64,000 nt of DNA from Hermatobates lingyangjiaoensis (GCA_026182355.1 JAPFBL010000576.1:85001-149000); one strand, 5' to 3'. Numbered from the stretch's first letter, positions 20,767-30,789 are shown. Translations and numbers: made by a program. The notes: generated by a model from the letters alone, not told the origin.

Positions 20767-21010
20767 ATATGCAGCAGTCTCTGCATTTACGACTTTTTTA
20801 CTGACTGTCTCTAATTTTCTGATTATTCTTCTTTCATTTTGAGGTAATTCCCAAATTAATTTTGCCAGAGATTGTTTACCAATCCAACTGGTAAAATTCA
20901 AATGTCTCTGACAAAGTTAATTTGGTAATTACCCTAAAATGAAAAAAAGAATAATCAAAAAATTAGAGACAGTCAGTAAAAAAGTTGTAAATGCAGAGGC
21001 TGCTGCATAT
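20767..21010. repeat. foldback, unnamed family, about 105-bp arms
   Basis: The left arm begins ATATGCAGCAGTCTCTGCAT and the right arm ends ATGCAGAGGCTGCTGCATAT. The inner arm includes AATTTTCTGATTATTC and ACAGTCAGTAAA. It has no CTGANGA core. The outer part is related to the 42-bp palindrome at 2821-2918 and the left flank to 10340-10380. Confidence 0.8.
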
Positions 21011-21221
21011 ATAGTTTACTAAAATCCACTTTAATCAGGCACCTCTAGCATGAGAGGAAGGAGAAGATAGATTGATAAAATGCCATTTAACGCTAAAGAA
21101 CTGATACACTCAGTATCAGTATCAAACTCTGGAGAAGTCCAGTTTATGTTTTGGTTAACTGATAGTCGAGATAGTATCGTTAAGATGTGATTTCAATTTA
21201 TTGTGATTACTGGTAAATCCT
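21011..21221. other. unique spacer, nothing recognised
   Basis: About 200 bases with no repeat match in the window and no open frame, followed by (TA)n at 21222-21246. Confidence 0.5.
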
Positions 21222-21247
21222 TATATATATATATATATATATATATA

Positions 21248-21412
21248 ATGTAATTTTTTTTGAGGTTTGAGTCCAATGATTAAAACTAGTCTTTTGCGAC
21301 GTTTCGACATATATTTATGTCATCTTCAGGGCTACAACAATATATGTCGAAACGTCGGCAAAAGGACTAGTTTTAATCATTGGACCTCAAACCTCAAAAA
21401 AAATTACATCAT
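21248..21412. repeat. foldback element, family D variant
   Basis: ATGTAATTTTTTTTGAGGTT pairs with its complement ending at 21412. The left arm on the minus strand gives AGCC-CTGAAGA-T, hairpin GACATA/TATGTC, GAA, ACGT, C. The right arm keeps the hairpin half and GAAACGTCGGC but lost the CTGAAGA box. The second copy at 62640-62890 is more damaged. Confidence 0.82.
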
Positions 21413-21437
21413 ATAAATATTGGGTCAAGAAAACAAA

Positions 21438-21452
21438 TCATGATTATATATA

Positions 21453-21485
<33 letters not shown>

Positions 21486-21488
21486 ATA
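21438..21488. repeat. interrupted (TA)n tract
   Basis: About 50 bp of TA with one TATTATA interruption between foldbacks. Confidence 0.9.
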
Positions 21489-21695
21489 AATAATAAATGA
21501 CCAAACCACAATATGAAATAGAAAAAAAAGACTAAGATCTTTCAACCGTAACAAGCGGTCTTCGTCAGAGCCAAAAACTCCGACTCTGACGAAGAGCGCT
21601 TGTTACGGTTGAAAGATTGTAGTCTCCTTTTTGTTCATTTCATATTCTGGTTGGATCATTGATTATTATTTCAGGTATTTATGTGAAATTTGTAT
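21489..21695. repeat. foldback element, family A
   Basis: The left arm carries the antisense core; the right reads GACT-CTGACGA with hairpin GAGCGCTTGTTACGGTT and GAAAGATTGTAGTC. The outer end is ATTTATGTGAAATTTG. A compensating-looking change, GACCG to GAGCG, weakens the hairpin. A 117-codon plus-strand open frame starts in this arm and is not a gene. Confidence 0.82.
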
Positions 21696-21699
21696 ATAT

Positions 21700-21880
21700 A
21701 ATAACATATTGATGAAAAACACAGACCGGAAAAAACTTGAATCAATATTTCACTTTCCACACTTTGATTTTCATATTTCACTCTCTGAAGTGGATCAAAG
21801 CGCTTTTGTTAATGGTGGTAGATGTCAAAACATCAAAGTGAGTTATAACTGTAACTGTATATGTTTAGTTATTTATGTTT
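21700..21880. repeat. family W-like remnant
   Basis: TGAATCAATATTTCACTTTC and CTCTCTGAAGTGGATCAAAG, then GATGTCAAAACATCAAAGTGAGTTATAAC. These look like a decayed left arm and right arm of a W-type element related to 22470-22560. Confidence 0.4.
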
Positions 21881-21929
21881 TTATGTGTACCGTGTACCAC
21901 CTAGTAGGGCTTTTTCACTTTATTATAAT

Positions 21930-22240
21930 ATATATAATGACATGCAGTGACACATGTTCATTCAAACTAAGCAGTTGTCATTGAAATTCATAGCCTATTT
22001 TCTCTTTGTAACATAATCTCTAATGTACTCGTAATACCTAAATTTTATACAAAATTTGATACTTCGGCCTACCAAGTAGTTTATTTAACATTATGTTTTA
22101 TAAAACCTAAATAAAACCTTTATTTAGGTTTTAAATAAAAACCTGAAAGGTCTGTTTTATTTGAGTCCTGAGTAAACTTGAACCGGTCTGGTAAACTTTA
22201 ACTCTGTTTCTATTTCACCGACAATACATTTATCAATATA
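21930..22240 (+). mobile_element. Penelope-like terminal repeat, family H (degenerate)
   Basis: TTCATTCAAACTAAGCAGTTGTCATTGAAATTCATAG (21956-21992) matches the segments at 15955 and 25851. It is followed by AGGTTTTAAATAAAAACCTGAAAGGTC (22129-22155), a decayed hairpin and GAAA block, and by ACAATACATTTATCAATATA before (TA)n. Confidence 0.55.
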
Positions 22241-22439
22241 TATATATATATATATATATAAAGTATCTAACTTATAGAGCAATATGCACTACCTTAAGCA
22301 AATTAAAAATATTTTTACATAAAAAAATGCATAAAAACAATATGTACACAATACATGAATATTTTAGATGTACAGTGCAAATAATACATTGGTTACAAAA
22401 TATATAAATGAATGAAACAAAATAAAACAATTACATAAA

Positions 22440-22590
22440 AAGAACAAGCATATACAAAACACAAACAATTTTCGACCTTGTCTTCTCCCTCAGCTTTGGA
22501 GGACTAGGTAGAAATATTAAAGTGAGTTATGTGACATTTTTACGTGTTCTTTTCTTGTAATCGTTTGATATGTTGTCAACGGACCTTTTC
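22440..22590 (+). repeat. family W-like right arm
   Basis: GTAGAAATATTAAAGTGAGTTATGTGAC, GTGTTCTTTTCTTGTAATCG and TTTGATATGTTGTCAACGGAC match the right outer arm at 61850-61930. The core upstream is reduced to CTCCCTCAGCTTTGGAGG. Confidence 0.5.
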
Positions 22591-23537
22591 ATATTTTGAA
22601 ACAAAATAAATTAATATCTATTGTTTTATATGTTGAGTCAGTTACATTTGTACAAACTAATTGGCTTATGTTAGGCTTTTTTTTATTTTATATTTTATTC
22701 CAGCATGTTCCACTGTGTATTATATGCATCAACGTCAAATTGTACACAATACTTCTTTCATTTACACTACAAAATACTTATTTTAACTTATTTTACGTTG
22801 ATTCATAATTCTACAATATAATAATTTGTTTTTTTTTTCTTATATTTCTATACTGTACAAAAATTTTACAAATTCTTTATAATGTCGTTCTTTAAGTTAA
22901 TGAGGAAGGCCTAACGGGCCACTCCTCCCCAGAAACCAAGACCTTCTGTATGAGAGCCAGTTTATGTTAGGCTAAGAGTTTTTCATGGTGTCTTCGTACT
23001 CTGATAGTGTTTCTAAGTAACTATTAAATACCTTACATATATTTCATTCAATTTTGATTCGCAAACCTGATGAAGTCATTTTAAACAACCATTATGTCAC
23101 AGGTTCCTTGTAGTTTCACAAGTTCCATGTGGTACACACTTGTAGTTTTTATTATTAACTACAAGAAGCAGTCGATTCCTTCAGAGACTTTATTTTGTTT
23201 AAATTTTGAATAATCAACGTATTATGGGTTTTGCTAATATTACAAATATTTCCAAAGAAAAGGCTAAGGAACAATAAATTTTCAATTTAATAGGCATAAA
23301 GTTGTGAGGTTAAACAAAGGTTCATTGTTGGAAGGGTCGTTAATCATTGAAGAGGCCCCTAGTTGGTGGCTGGAGACAACAAAGGTGGCCGAGGGGCTGG
23401 CATGAACACACGTTTTCTATTGGGCTTTTCAACGAGCTTCTGTCTAATTACCGCCGACTCGCTCAATATGCCTTGAATCGTCTCTCCAATCACCATATAA
23501 AAGATCAAACATAATTTAACGAACATATATATATACT
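22591..23537. other. AT-rich unique stretch, no gene seen
   Basis: No repeat ends recognised. GC-richer words at 22900-22990 and 23330-23480 do not form an exon that I can support; the minus open frame at 23359-23589 ends inside the next foldback. Confidence 0.45.
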
Positions 23538-23828
23538 TTTTTGTTGAAAATACGATCCAAAACGGACAAAGATAGATCAATATAGACAAAGAAACATAGA
23601 GAAATCAAAAGAACACACTTACAGTCTCTAATTTTTGGTTTGAACCGTCTTCAGGAGAGATAAGAGAGGGAAACCAAGCGCACTGGTACAGAGACGCTTG
23701 GAGACGGCCTCCAACCGTCTCTGTACCAGTGTGCTTGGTTTCCCCCTCTTATCTCTTCTGAAGACGGTTCAAACCGAAAATTAGAGACTGTAAGTGTGTT
23801 CTTTTGATTTCTCTATGTTTCTTTGTCT

Positions 23829-23830
<2 letters not shown>
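23538..23830. repeat. foldback element, family B
   Basis: The left end has the antisense terminal box (AAAATACGATCCAAAACGG), the antisense core and GGAAACCAAGCGCACTGG. The right half mirrors it with core CTTCTGAAGACGG-TTCAAACC-GAAAATTAGAGAC at about 23755-23789 and GTAAGTGTG. The arms are about 95% complementary by eye. It joins a (CT)n tract on the right. Confidence 0.88.
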
Positions 23831-23864
<34 letters not shown>

Positions 23865-23930
23865 CTCTCTTTATATATATTATATATATATATATATATT
23901 TAATATAAAATATATATATATATATATAAA
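23831..23930. repeat. (CT)n and (TA)n microsatellites
   Basis: About 35 bp of CT repeat followed by broken TA repeats. They fill the gap between a family B and a family A foldback, with almost no unique DNA between them. Confidence 0.95.
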
Positions 23931-23932
23931 AA

Positions 23933-24254
23933 AGATTTCACATAAACACGTGAAACAACAATCAATGATCAAACCACAATCAGAAAAGGGAAAACAAGAC
24001 TAAGATCTTTCAACCGTAACAAGCGGTCTTCGTCAGAGTCAAAAACCCAACTGAACACTAGATGCAGAAAAACATCTGGTGAGGAGTTGAGAAGAGTGGG
24101 AGGGAAGAGTCCCTCCCACTCTTCTCAACTCCTCACCAGATGTTTTTCTGCATCTAGTGTTCAGTTGGGTTTTTGACTCTGACGAAGACCGCTTGTTACG
24201 GTTGAAAGATCTTAGTCTTGTTTTCCCTTTTCTGATTGTGGTTTGATCATTGAT
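23933..24254. repeat. perfect 144-bp inverted repeat, family A
   Basis: Arms 23961-24104 and 24111-24254 are exact complements around the 6-base spacer AAGAGT. The left side extends to GATTTCACATAAACACGTG (from 23934), which has no right-hand partner because the right arm ends in (TA)n. The right arm core (24175-24217) is the best family A example: GACT, CTGACGA, A, hairpin GACCG/CGGTT, GAA, palindrome AGATCT, T, AGTC. Exact identity implies a very young duplication or a sequencing fold-over. Confidence 0.95.
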
Positions 24255-24289
24255 ATATATATATTATATATATATTATATATACAGAAT

Positions 24290-25028
24290 TGTCACAATAA
24301 CTCGTTATGTAAAAATTCAAGTAACTCACCACAAAAGATAAGAAGGTAATCGCTCTGAATCCTTTCACCTACGAGTAACATGTCACAGAGCAAGTGATGA
24401 CAACGTCTCAGACAACTTATTAGACGTAATGATTATTACTTCGTTCATTTGACATCAAAGTAAAGGAAAGTAAATAACAATATGTTATGTTATGAAAACC
24501 ATTATATTAGATTAAAATGTTAATTAATAAAGTTAATTAAATCAAAATCACTGGTAACTTTAACTAAACATTCTAGCAGGTTGTCGAGAGTTTTGACAAA
24601 GTGTCAGTCAACGGCAGAAGCATAATTTTGAAAATTCAGTCATCATCTTTACTATACGATCATTACACAACTATGTCATCGCATTTCACGCATAATAAAT
24701 GCACTCTCTAATAGTTTATATGTATGAAAAATTGAGCTTTTGATATTTTCTGGTGATTTGATATATAAAGTTTCTAGGATTATTACAAATACCCTCATAA
24801 TATCACGAGCGGCATAACTGTAAAATAAAAAACAAATACATATTTAATCCAAAAACGAAAACAAATCTTTTAGTTTGTTTACTTATTCAGCTTTGTTACT
24901 GTATAAAAACTAAATACAGACTGTTCAAGAAACACCTACCCCATATTTGGGTAATTTTATTTCTACCAAATCAAATAATTTATTATTCTACTCAATAAAT
25001 CAATTAATTTAAACTTAAACGAACAGTT

Positions 25029-25030
<2 letters not shown>
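24290..25030. other. AT-rich unique stretch, no gene seen
   Basis: Nothing beyond AT-rich DNA; no repeat ends, no open frame above 60 codons. (TA)n begins at 25037. Confidence 0.55.
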
Positions 25031-25064
<34 letters not shown>

Positions 25065-25067
25065 AAG

Positions 25068-25300
25068 ATTTCACATAAACACGTGAAACAACAATCAATG
25101 ATCAAATCACAATAAGAAATGGGAAAACAAGACTAAGATCTTTCAACCGTAACAAGCGGTCTTCGTCAGAGTCAAAAACCCAACTGAGTTGAATATCAGT
25201 AAACAAACCCAACTCAGTTGGGTTTTTGACTCTGACGAAGACCGCTTGTTACGGTTGAAAGATCTTAGTCTTGTTTTCCCATTTCTTATTGTGGTTTGAT

Positions 25301-25305
<5 letters not shown>
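25068..25305. repeat. foldback element, family A
   Basis: The left arm GATTTCACATAAACACGTG to CAAAAACCCAACTGAG and right arm CAACTCAGTTGGGTTTTTG to GTGGTTTGAT are nearly perfect complements with a short centre (about 25189-25214). The right core is intact (GACT, CTGACGA, A, GACCG/CGGTT, GAA, AGATCT, T, AGTC). Bordered by (TA)n at 25037 and 25302. Confidence 0.9.
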
Positions 25306-25338
<33 letters not shown>

Positions 25339-25361
25339 AAAGAACTATATATGTATATATT

Positions 25362-25470
25362 AACACATAGGAAAGAAGACAGAAAGTCACTACAGAATTC
25401 ATTTCGATATTTCGACATCCGTTGTCATCAGGAAGAAGTGTGCAGTACTCGCGTTGAGAAACAGACTGCT
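25362..25470 (-). repeat. single arm, family F
   Basis: On the minus strand: CTTCTTC-CTGATGA-CAACGGATGTC-GAAATAT-C-GAAATGAATTC. Outer stem TTC/GAA, box CTGATGA, hairpin weak (C, AC/GT, G), palindrome ATAT, then C. Beyond the core is ACTGCACACTTC. This is the clearest family F copy. Confidence 0.65.
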
Positions 25471-25479
25471 ACTATATAT

Positions 25480-25690
25480 ATTCAAAACTAAGGTTTATCA
25501 GGACTCAGTCAGTTCTTCAGATTCAAATTAAACTATTATTGCCAACAAAACTCTCATTCAAAAATTAAAGAAAAACCAAAACGTTGGCAATGAGAGTTTA
25601 ATTTGAACCGGAAGAACTGACTGAGTCCTGATAAACTTTAGTTTTGTTTTCATTCCACGGTCAATACTTTTATCAATATTAAATACATTC
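25480..25690 (-). mobile_element. Penelope-like terminal repeat fused to RT relic
   Basis: A foldback-like block with AACTCTCATT and CCAAAACGTTGGCAATGAGAG, GAACTGACTGAGTCCTGATAAAC mirrored at 25497-25520, and GTCAATACTTTTATCAATATT. It continues without a gap into the reverse transcriptase relic, as terminal repeats of Penelope-like elements do. The family H core is present with GAAA changed to CAAAA. Confidence 0.65.
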
Positions 25691-25850
25691 GAAACATTAT
25701 CTAATTCTCCTTTTTCAATAATTAGAAACAAATCATCGAGATAGGGTTTCATGAATTTGACTATTGAGCCTAAACTCACTTTCACAATAGGTTAATAATT
25801 CAACCATTACTATGTTAGCAAAAACTGGTGATATTGGAGAACCCACAGTG
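25690..25850 (-). pseudogene. Penelope-like reverse transcriptase fragment
   Basis: Minus strand. One frame reads GSPISPVFANIVMVELL from 25843 down, the conserved motif of reverse transcriptases of this group (usually GSPLSP-x-LANI). A second frame reads KPYLDDLFLIIEKGELDN, where YLDD at 25732-25743 is the catalytic YxDD motif. The two are in different frames, so there is a frameshift between them, and a stop lies just upstream of the first. Only about 55 codons survive of a domain normally several hundred residues long. The neighbouring family H terminal repeat supports a Penelope-like origin. It is dead. Confidence 0.75.
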
Positions 25851-26040
25851 TTCATTCAAGCTAGACAGTTGTTATTAAAATGCACAGACTATATTTTTCT
25901 TGCAAAAAATCTTTAATGTAATACTTAGTTTTTCTGTTTTAAAATTGTATATTTCTGCCTATGAAAAAAGTTTTAAATAAAAACCAAACCGTTTGCAATG
26001 AGAGTTTAATTTGAACCTGAAAATCGGAAATTCGATCCCA
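25851..26040 (+). mobile_element. Penelope-like terminal repeat, family H
   Basis: TTCATTCAAGCTAGACAGTTG, CTGCCTATGAAAAAAGTTTT and AAATAAAAACCAAACCGTTTGCAATGAGAG repeat the segment at 15955-16110. The core has lost its GAAA (CAAACC). Confidence 0.6.
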
Positions 26041-26054
26041 ACTGGACATAGAGG

Positions 26055-26190
26055 TTCATAATCGAAGAAGAGCAACGAAAAAGAGTAATGAAACATATTT
26101 AATAACCAAAATTTTTAGAAAATCCGTCTTTTAGACAAAAGAGAGGGGAGGGGATACCAAGCACTCCGGAGACGCAATGACAGGTAACAT
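26055..26190 (-). repeat. family E-like degenerate arm
   Basis: AAGAAGAGCAACGAAAAAG, AAAATTTTTAGAAAATCCGTC, TTTTAGACAAAAGAGAGGGG and ACCAAGCACTCCGGAGACGC correspond to a worn antisense family E arm. Confidence 0.5.
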
Positions 26191-26199
26191 GCAGTCGTT

Positions 26200-26542
26200 A
26201 GTACCTATTAACCTGTACTCTTGCTAATAATGAACCAAATTAGAATCAGTAATTAACAATAATTTAGTAGAAGAGGTATAGATGGTAACGTTTTAGATTG
26301 TGTCTACTTCCAAAGTTGAAAATGCATTGTTATAGGTGATAAAATATCTAAAAACTTTTAGAAAATTGTTCATTTCAATTTTTTTTTTTATAACACAAGC
26401 AACTTTTTAGAAATTCTGAAACCACTATGTTCACTTAAAACTATAGTATACCTACAATTATGATTCAATTTTTTTCCCTCTGACTTTCATAAAGTCAGCT
26501 CCCGATGCTGATTCCTCCATCAACTAATCAATCCCCATTGAT
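26200..26542. other. AT-rich stretch, nothing recognised
   Basis: No open frame or repeat end supported. Confidence 0.5.
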
Positions 26543-26772
26543 TCTACATTGGGAGTCCTAAATTTTACCTAACTGAAGTAATATTTAGAGTAGGGCTCTT
26601 TAACGTGTACCTGGCATCGTGCAGGCTCAGAACCGGCAGTTGAACGTCCTCTCTGAGGAATGACGTGGTCAGATTTATTGACTTCTCACATGAATAAATC
26701 GAGCCCCAGAGTGGGTATCGAACCCCACACCTACCAGTTCAGAGGTGAACACACTGCCACTGACCTAACCTT
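26543..26772 (-). mobile_element. tRNA-derived SINE, minus strand
   Basis: Plus-strand order is TTGGGAGTCCTAAATTTTACC, AGAGTAGGGCTCTTTAACG, the complement of the GGACGTTCAACTGCC block, AATAAATCGAGCCC, then the B box complement (GTATCGAACCCC) and ACCAGTTCAGAGG with ACACACTGCCACTGACCTAACC. It is a fairly complete tRNA-like head. Confidence 0.85.
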
Positions 26773-27973
26773 TGATCTTTACTTTTTTTACTTTTACCCT
26801 TTACTTGTCCTTCAAATCTACCATAATAGTTAACAAAAAGCCGTAAAAATGTTAAGTGTTGCCGTTTGCTATTATTTTGGATATTACTATGTAGCTGACA
26901 GTAATGCCAGCTTAAGGAACATTGCATATTAATTTTTCTTACTTTAATTTTTGACAATGATTCACTGCTTTTCACTTTTTTCTATTCATACAATTAAGAA
27001 TTGTAAGTTCTTAAATTCTTTGAAACTTAAATTTGATCCTATAGAGCACAGAAATGATAAAAAACGTATAACATTATTTTGTCATTATTTGTTATTTTTT
27101 TTTAATTATGATTCATACAAGAACATTATCAAATAAATTATAATTTATTTTGTTCTCGCAGAAAAATTAATTACAGCTTTTGAGTTCTAGCAATAAAATC
27201 AGCGTTTAAATGAGTTTTATATACGGTATTGTATTACAAATTATCAGAAATGTCATATGTGAGGATAATTAATTGATTTATTTAGTAGAATAAATTTTTT
27301 GTTTTGGTGGAAATAAAATTATCGTTATAGGTGTTTTCTTGAACAGTCTGTATAAGACATAAAGGTAGGGAGAGCAGGATGAAATACAGAGTTGGGGAGA
27401 TCCTGGCAGGGGAGTTAAACGGATTAGGGGTTTGGGAAGGTAAAGTAAACGGCAGACACGTGTTCAGCAAGAGCGATTTCAACTTGCTATAAAATGTTCC
27501 AGTTGCTTTAAAAGTCTAGACTAATTTTAAGATTGGCCTAAACTGTCGAACTGGTTTGATTATCAAACGAAATTTTAAATAACTTCTATATGTGTGTGGA
27601 GAAGAGCAAGCTATTTTATACAGATTGAAGAGTGCATGGAAATGTCTTCTTTTTTTTTTTTCTTCTTACGGCAAGAAAGCAGGGGAGGAAAGTTGTGAGT
27701 TATGCGGTTATGGGGGGGAGAATAAAGGGAAATGCAGCTGGGAAGAGTTCTGACTGGGGGATCAATAGGGTGCCGGATTCCTGCCCACTATTCACTAGCC
27801 AGAACCCGTAATCTTATACTACCTCTCATAGAATTCCCTACCCTTTCTTCAATAAGACCAAATAAAAAATATCTTGCCACCCAAGGAATCTACAGTTTCC
27901 ATTCTTTACTATCACATTGAATTTATATTCTTCTAATTTCTTCATAATACAAAAACCAACTGACTTGTACTAA
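26773..27973. other. AT-rich stretch with a small GC-richer patch
   Basis: 27350-27480 and 27680-27860 are richer in G and contain purine-rich words. Open frames of 61-66 codons there lack any motif. I see no gene. Confidence 0.45.
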
Positions 27974-28373
27974 TATAGGTCTTCCACGGATTAACGATGT
28001 CGTTGTTAAGCGAAATTGTCGTTAAACGAATCTATATACATATATCTGTCAAGAAGCTCATAGTTAGCATACCCTACAAGCTTTTTTCTTTCTTTTTTCA
28101 AACCACCAATCAATTTATATTAGTCATTTTTTATGGTTTTCTCATAAACCATAAACCTAGTATCAATGATTAGTATTAATTTTAAACCTAGAAGGTATTA
28201 ATAACATAGTTCCTACGCCCAACTTACCGTACTTACCGTACTGCATACCGATGAAATTCGTCTCGCTCGCGACGTTGTAACTCCAAGATAAAGGAATAGT
28301 GGGTCAGTTGGAAGGTCCGTCGTTATTCCAAGTTGTCGTTAAACGATACGTCGTTAAACAAGGAATAACTATA
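27974..28373. mobile_element. TIR DNA transposon, TA target, nonautonomous
   Basis: The left end TATAGGTCTTCCACGGATTAACGA and, on the other strand, the right end TATAGTTATTCCTTGTTTAACGA are diverged terminal inverted repeats of about 50 bp. TA flanks both ends, so the element may be 27976-28371 with a TA duplication. Both ends hold repeated GTCGTTAAACGA-like words (left 28018-28030; right 28335-28359), typical of subterminal transposase sites. The 400-bp length leaves no room for a transposase. Superfamily unresolved (Tc1/mariner-like target). Confidence 0.65.
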
Positions 28374-28424
28374 GTGCAAATCAACCAAAGTTGAATAAAC
28401 AATGTGTTTCTATATATATAATCT

Positions 28425-28640
28425 AATGATTGAATGTACAAATAAGGAGTGAGGTATCACTCAAATATATTGCTCCTCAAACATCTACAACAACAATACA
28501 TTTATAAAGACAATATAATGAAACTGATGCTCACTCTCTATTTGCATATTTAAGAACTGAGTTCATGTTGAAGATGGGTGACACCCGAAACCGGTCCGAG
28601 AGCTACGGCAGTAATCTACGAGGTAAGACGGTATATTGTG
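28425..28640 (+). repeat. family I core element
   Basis: Carries a distinct, nearly complete core at 28561-28603: outer stem GTTCATG against CGAGAGC (six of seven with two wobbles), TTGAAGA, T, hairpin GGGT-GAC-ACCC, GAA, palindrome ACCGGT, C. GAGGTAAGA, a splice-donor-like word, follows at 28620. No partner arm is visible. It is a single copy in this window and lies in otherwise ordinary sequence. Confidence 0.6.
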
Positions 28641-29282
28641 TTTATTATTAATTATACATTTTAATATGGGCAGATATAGATTAGAAAAACCAAATGATAG
28701 ATTAGAAGTTAAAATTCTACAGGAAAACACTGATAATGACGGACAAAGAAAATAAATTTCATACTCAATGTTAAAAAGTTGGCCAAATGAAATAAAATAT
28801 AGAGAACAGAATCATGTGTTTAAAAAAAAAAAATCAAAAAATATTATAACATTGAAATACGACACTAAATTTTTTAAAATAACATTTTAAAAGATTTTGT
28901 TGAATATATTGATTCAAAATAAATCAGACAACCTGCCATATTTAAGAATAAGGCTAATCTTTATTGTTTCTAATGAAATTATTTATATAATGTATTTTAA
29001 ACTTGAAACCAGTAAATGAAGGCACTTTATGTTTTCATGCATTAATCATATTTAAGCATATTTAATATTTAATATAATATATTAAATATGCTTAATATTT
29101 AATTATATTAAGCCTGAATATTTTAAAGTTTAAAATAAATTCTGAAATATTTTAATAATTAAAACGATATAATAATAGTATATCTAACGATTCACTGTAT
29201 TTATTAATACAACTTTACATCTTAATATTAAAACCATATTTATGTTTTATATTGTACTTTAAGAAACAAATATATGACTTGA
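28641..29282. other. AT-rich stretch with one palindrome
   Basis: Contains an AT palindrome near 29055-29095 (AAGCATATTTAATATTTAAT against ATTAAATATGCTT). No exon or transposon end recognised. Confidence 0.5.
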
Positions 29283-29520
29283 TATCAATGATCAAACCAC
29301 AATAAGAAATGGGAAAACAAGACTAAGGTCTTTAAACCGTAACAAGCGGTCTTCGTCAGAGTCAAAAACCCAACTCAGTTGGGTTTTTGATGAGTTGGGT
29401 TTTTGACTCTGACAAAGACCGCTTGTTACGGTTTAAAGACCTTGGTCTTGTTTTCCCATTTCTTATTGTGGTTTGATCATTGATTGTTATTTCACGTGTT
29501 TATGTGAAATCTTTTTATCG
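29283..29520. repeat. foldback element, family A
   Basis: The left arm ATCAATGATCAAACCACAAT to CAAAAACCCAACTCAG and the right arm mirror it to TTATGTGAAATCTTTTTATCG. The hairpin segment in both arms has the shared change GGTTGAAAGATC to GGTTTAAAGACC, which converts GAAA to TAAA and the palindrome to AAGACC. The arms co-vary because they were copied together after the core was lost. Confidence 0.85.
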
Positions 29521-29917
29521 ATGACTTGATATACGTAGAGTGAATTATAAAATTTTGTATATCAGAGGTAGGTATCCGAATTCTGAAACAACTTAAAGCA
29601 GGAACCTTGAACATTTATATTTCATTTAGAAAATATAGATTGATTTATAAATGAATTAATATGTACAATTGTTCAAATTGACATCTTCGGTATGATTTTC
29701 GATAACTGTTTTATACTCATTCTTTAGTATAACTTTAAACAAAACCCCTATCATTATTTAGATCTTGATAATTTTTTTTGCAAATACCTTCTTAAATTGT
29801 ACGTATTTCAAAAAAGTGAAACTTATAAGAAATAAAATTATGAACAATTGAAATATTATATTCAAATTAAAAATTTCTGAAAAAAAATTACATAAATAAT
29901 TTTACTATAGAAAATAG
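29521..29917. other. AT-rich stretch, nothing recognised
   Basis: No supported feature. Confidence 0.5.
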
Positions 29918-30240
29918 GGACCAAGCTAGCTCAGTGGTTACGTGCTCACCTCTGAACTGATAGGACCGGGGTTCGATCCTCACCTGGCCCTCGATTTATT
30001 CACGCGGGAGGTGAATAAATCTTAGCACGTCGTCCCTCGGAGAAGGACGTTAAACCGTCGGTCCCGAGCCTGTACGATGTCAGGTACTCGTTAAAGAACC
30101 CTACTCTAAATACATTTGAGTTAGGCAAAATTTAGGACTCCCACTGTAGAATCAATCTTCATTGTGTGGTATCACAAAGAGCCCATGCTTGGCCTACGTG
30201 TGTTCCATTGTGGGACTGCCACTGCAACCTAACCTAACCT
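29918..30240 (+). mobile_element. tRNA-derived SINE, near full length
   Basis: The head has A box TAGCTCAGTGGTTACG and B box GGGGTTCGATCC with spacing like a tRNA. Next come CTCGATTTATTCACGCGGG, GGAGGTGAATAAATCTTAGC, the central block GAGAAGGACGTTAAACCGTC, GTACGATGTCAGGTACTCG, AGGACTCCCACTGTAGAATC, GTGTGGTATCACAAAGAGCC and a tail ending AACCTAACCTAACCTA. The central GGACGTTAAACCGTCGGTCC block resembles the conserved middle domains shared by several invertebrate SINE groups; I could not fix which. Confidence 0.9.
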
Positions 30241-30249
30241 ACTATAGAA

Positions 30250-30785
30250 AATAAAAAGGATAAATTGACACAAGAGTTTTTGGAGCAAATTAGGATAGAA
30301 AATTAATTTTTCAAGAATTCCAAAGCGTTATAATAATGATGGAACGTTTGTTTATTTCTGTTTGCAGTTTCTTGTGCTTGTTTTATATATTTTATTTACA
30401 AATTCTGACATATTTTATAAATTTATAATATATATCTATTGTAAATAGATGGATCATATAATTTATATATGTATGGTTATAAAAATAAATTAAAGTCACT
30501 ATTCGGTTCAACCTTGATGGTTAATTCATATGAAATATTTATTATGGCTTTCCATAAAAAATACTTATTGTGAATACGTAATTTGTAATATTTAGACTCA
30601 TGAACTGGTTCAGATGTTCTAATGCTTATTAGGATCTAAAATTACTTTTAATAATAATAAACATTTTTTATATCATTATAATAAACAAGTAGTGTTTGTT
30701 TATTACCAAACCCTTTCTAGTGCTAACTACTTCGAAGATTATGCTTCATTTGTGTTGGACATGATATAATTTGAATTGTGTTTTC
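30250..30785. other. AT-rich stretch, nothing recognised
   Basis: No repeat ends or open frames of note before the tandem array. Confidence 0.5.
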
Positions 30786-30789
30786 TATT

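Noticed and set aside
21631..21984. 117-codon plus-strand open frame
   Set aside because: Starts in a family A arm and runs through two unrelated repeat remnants; no motif.
29918..29995. Functional tRNA gene
   Set aside because: The A and B boxes are present, but the sequence continues into a SINE body and no complete cloverleaf with an acceptor stem can be drawn.
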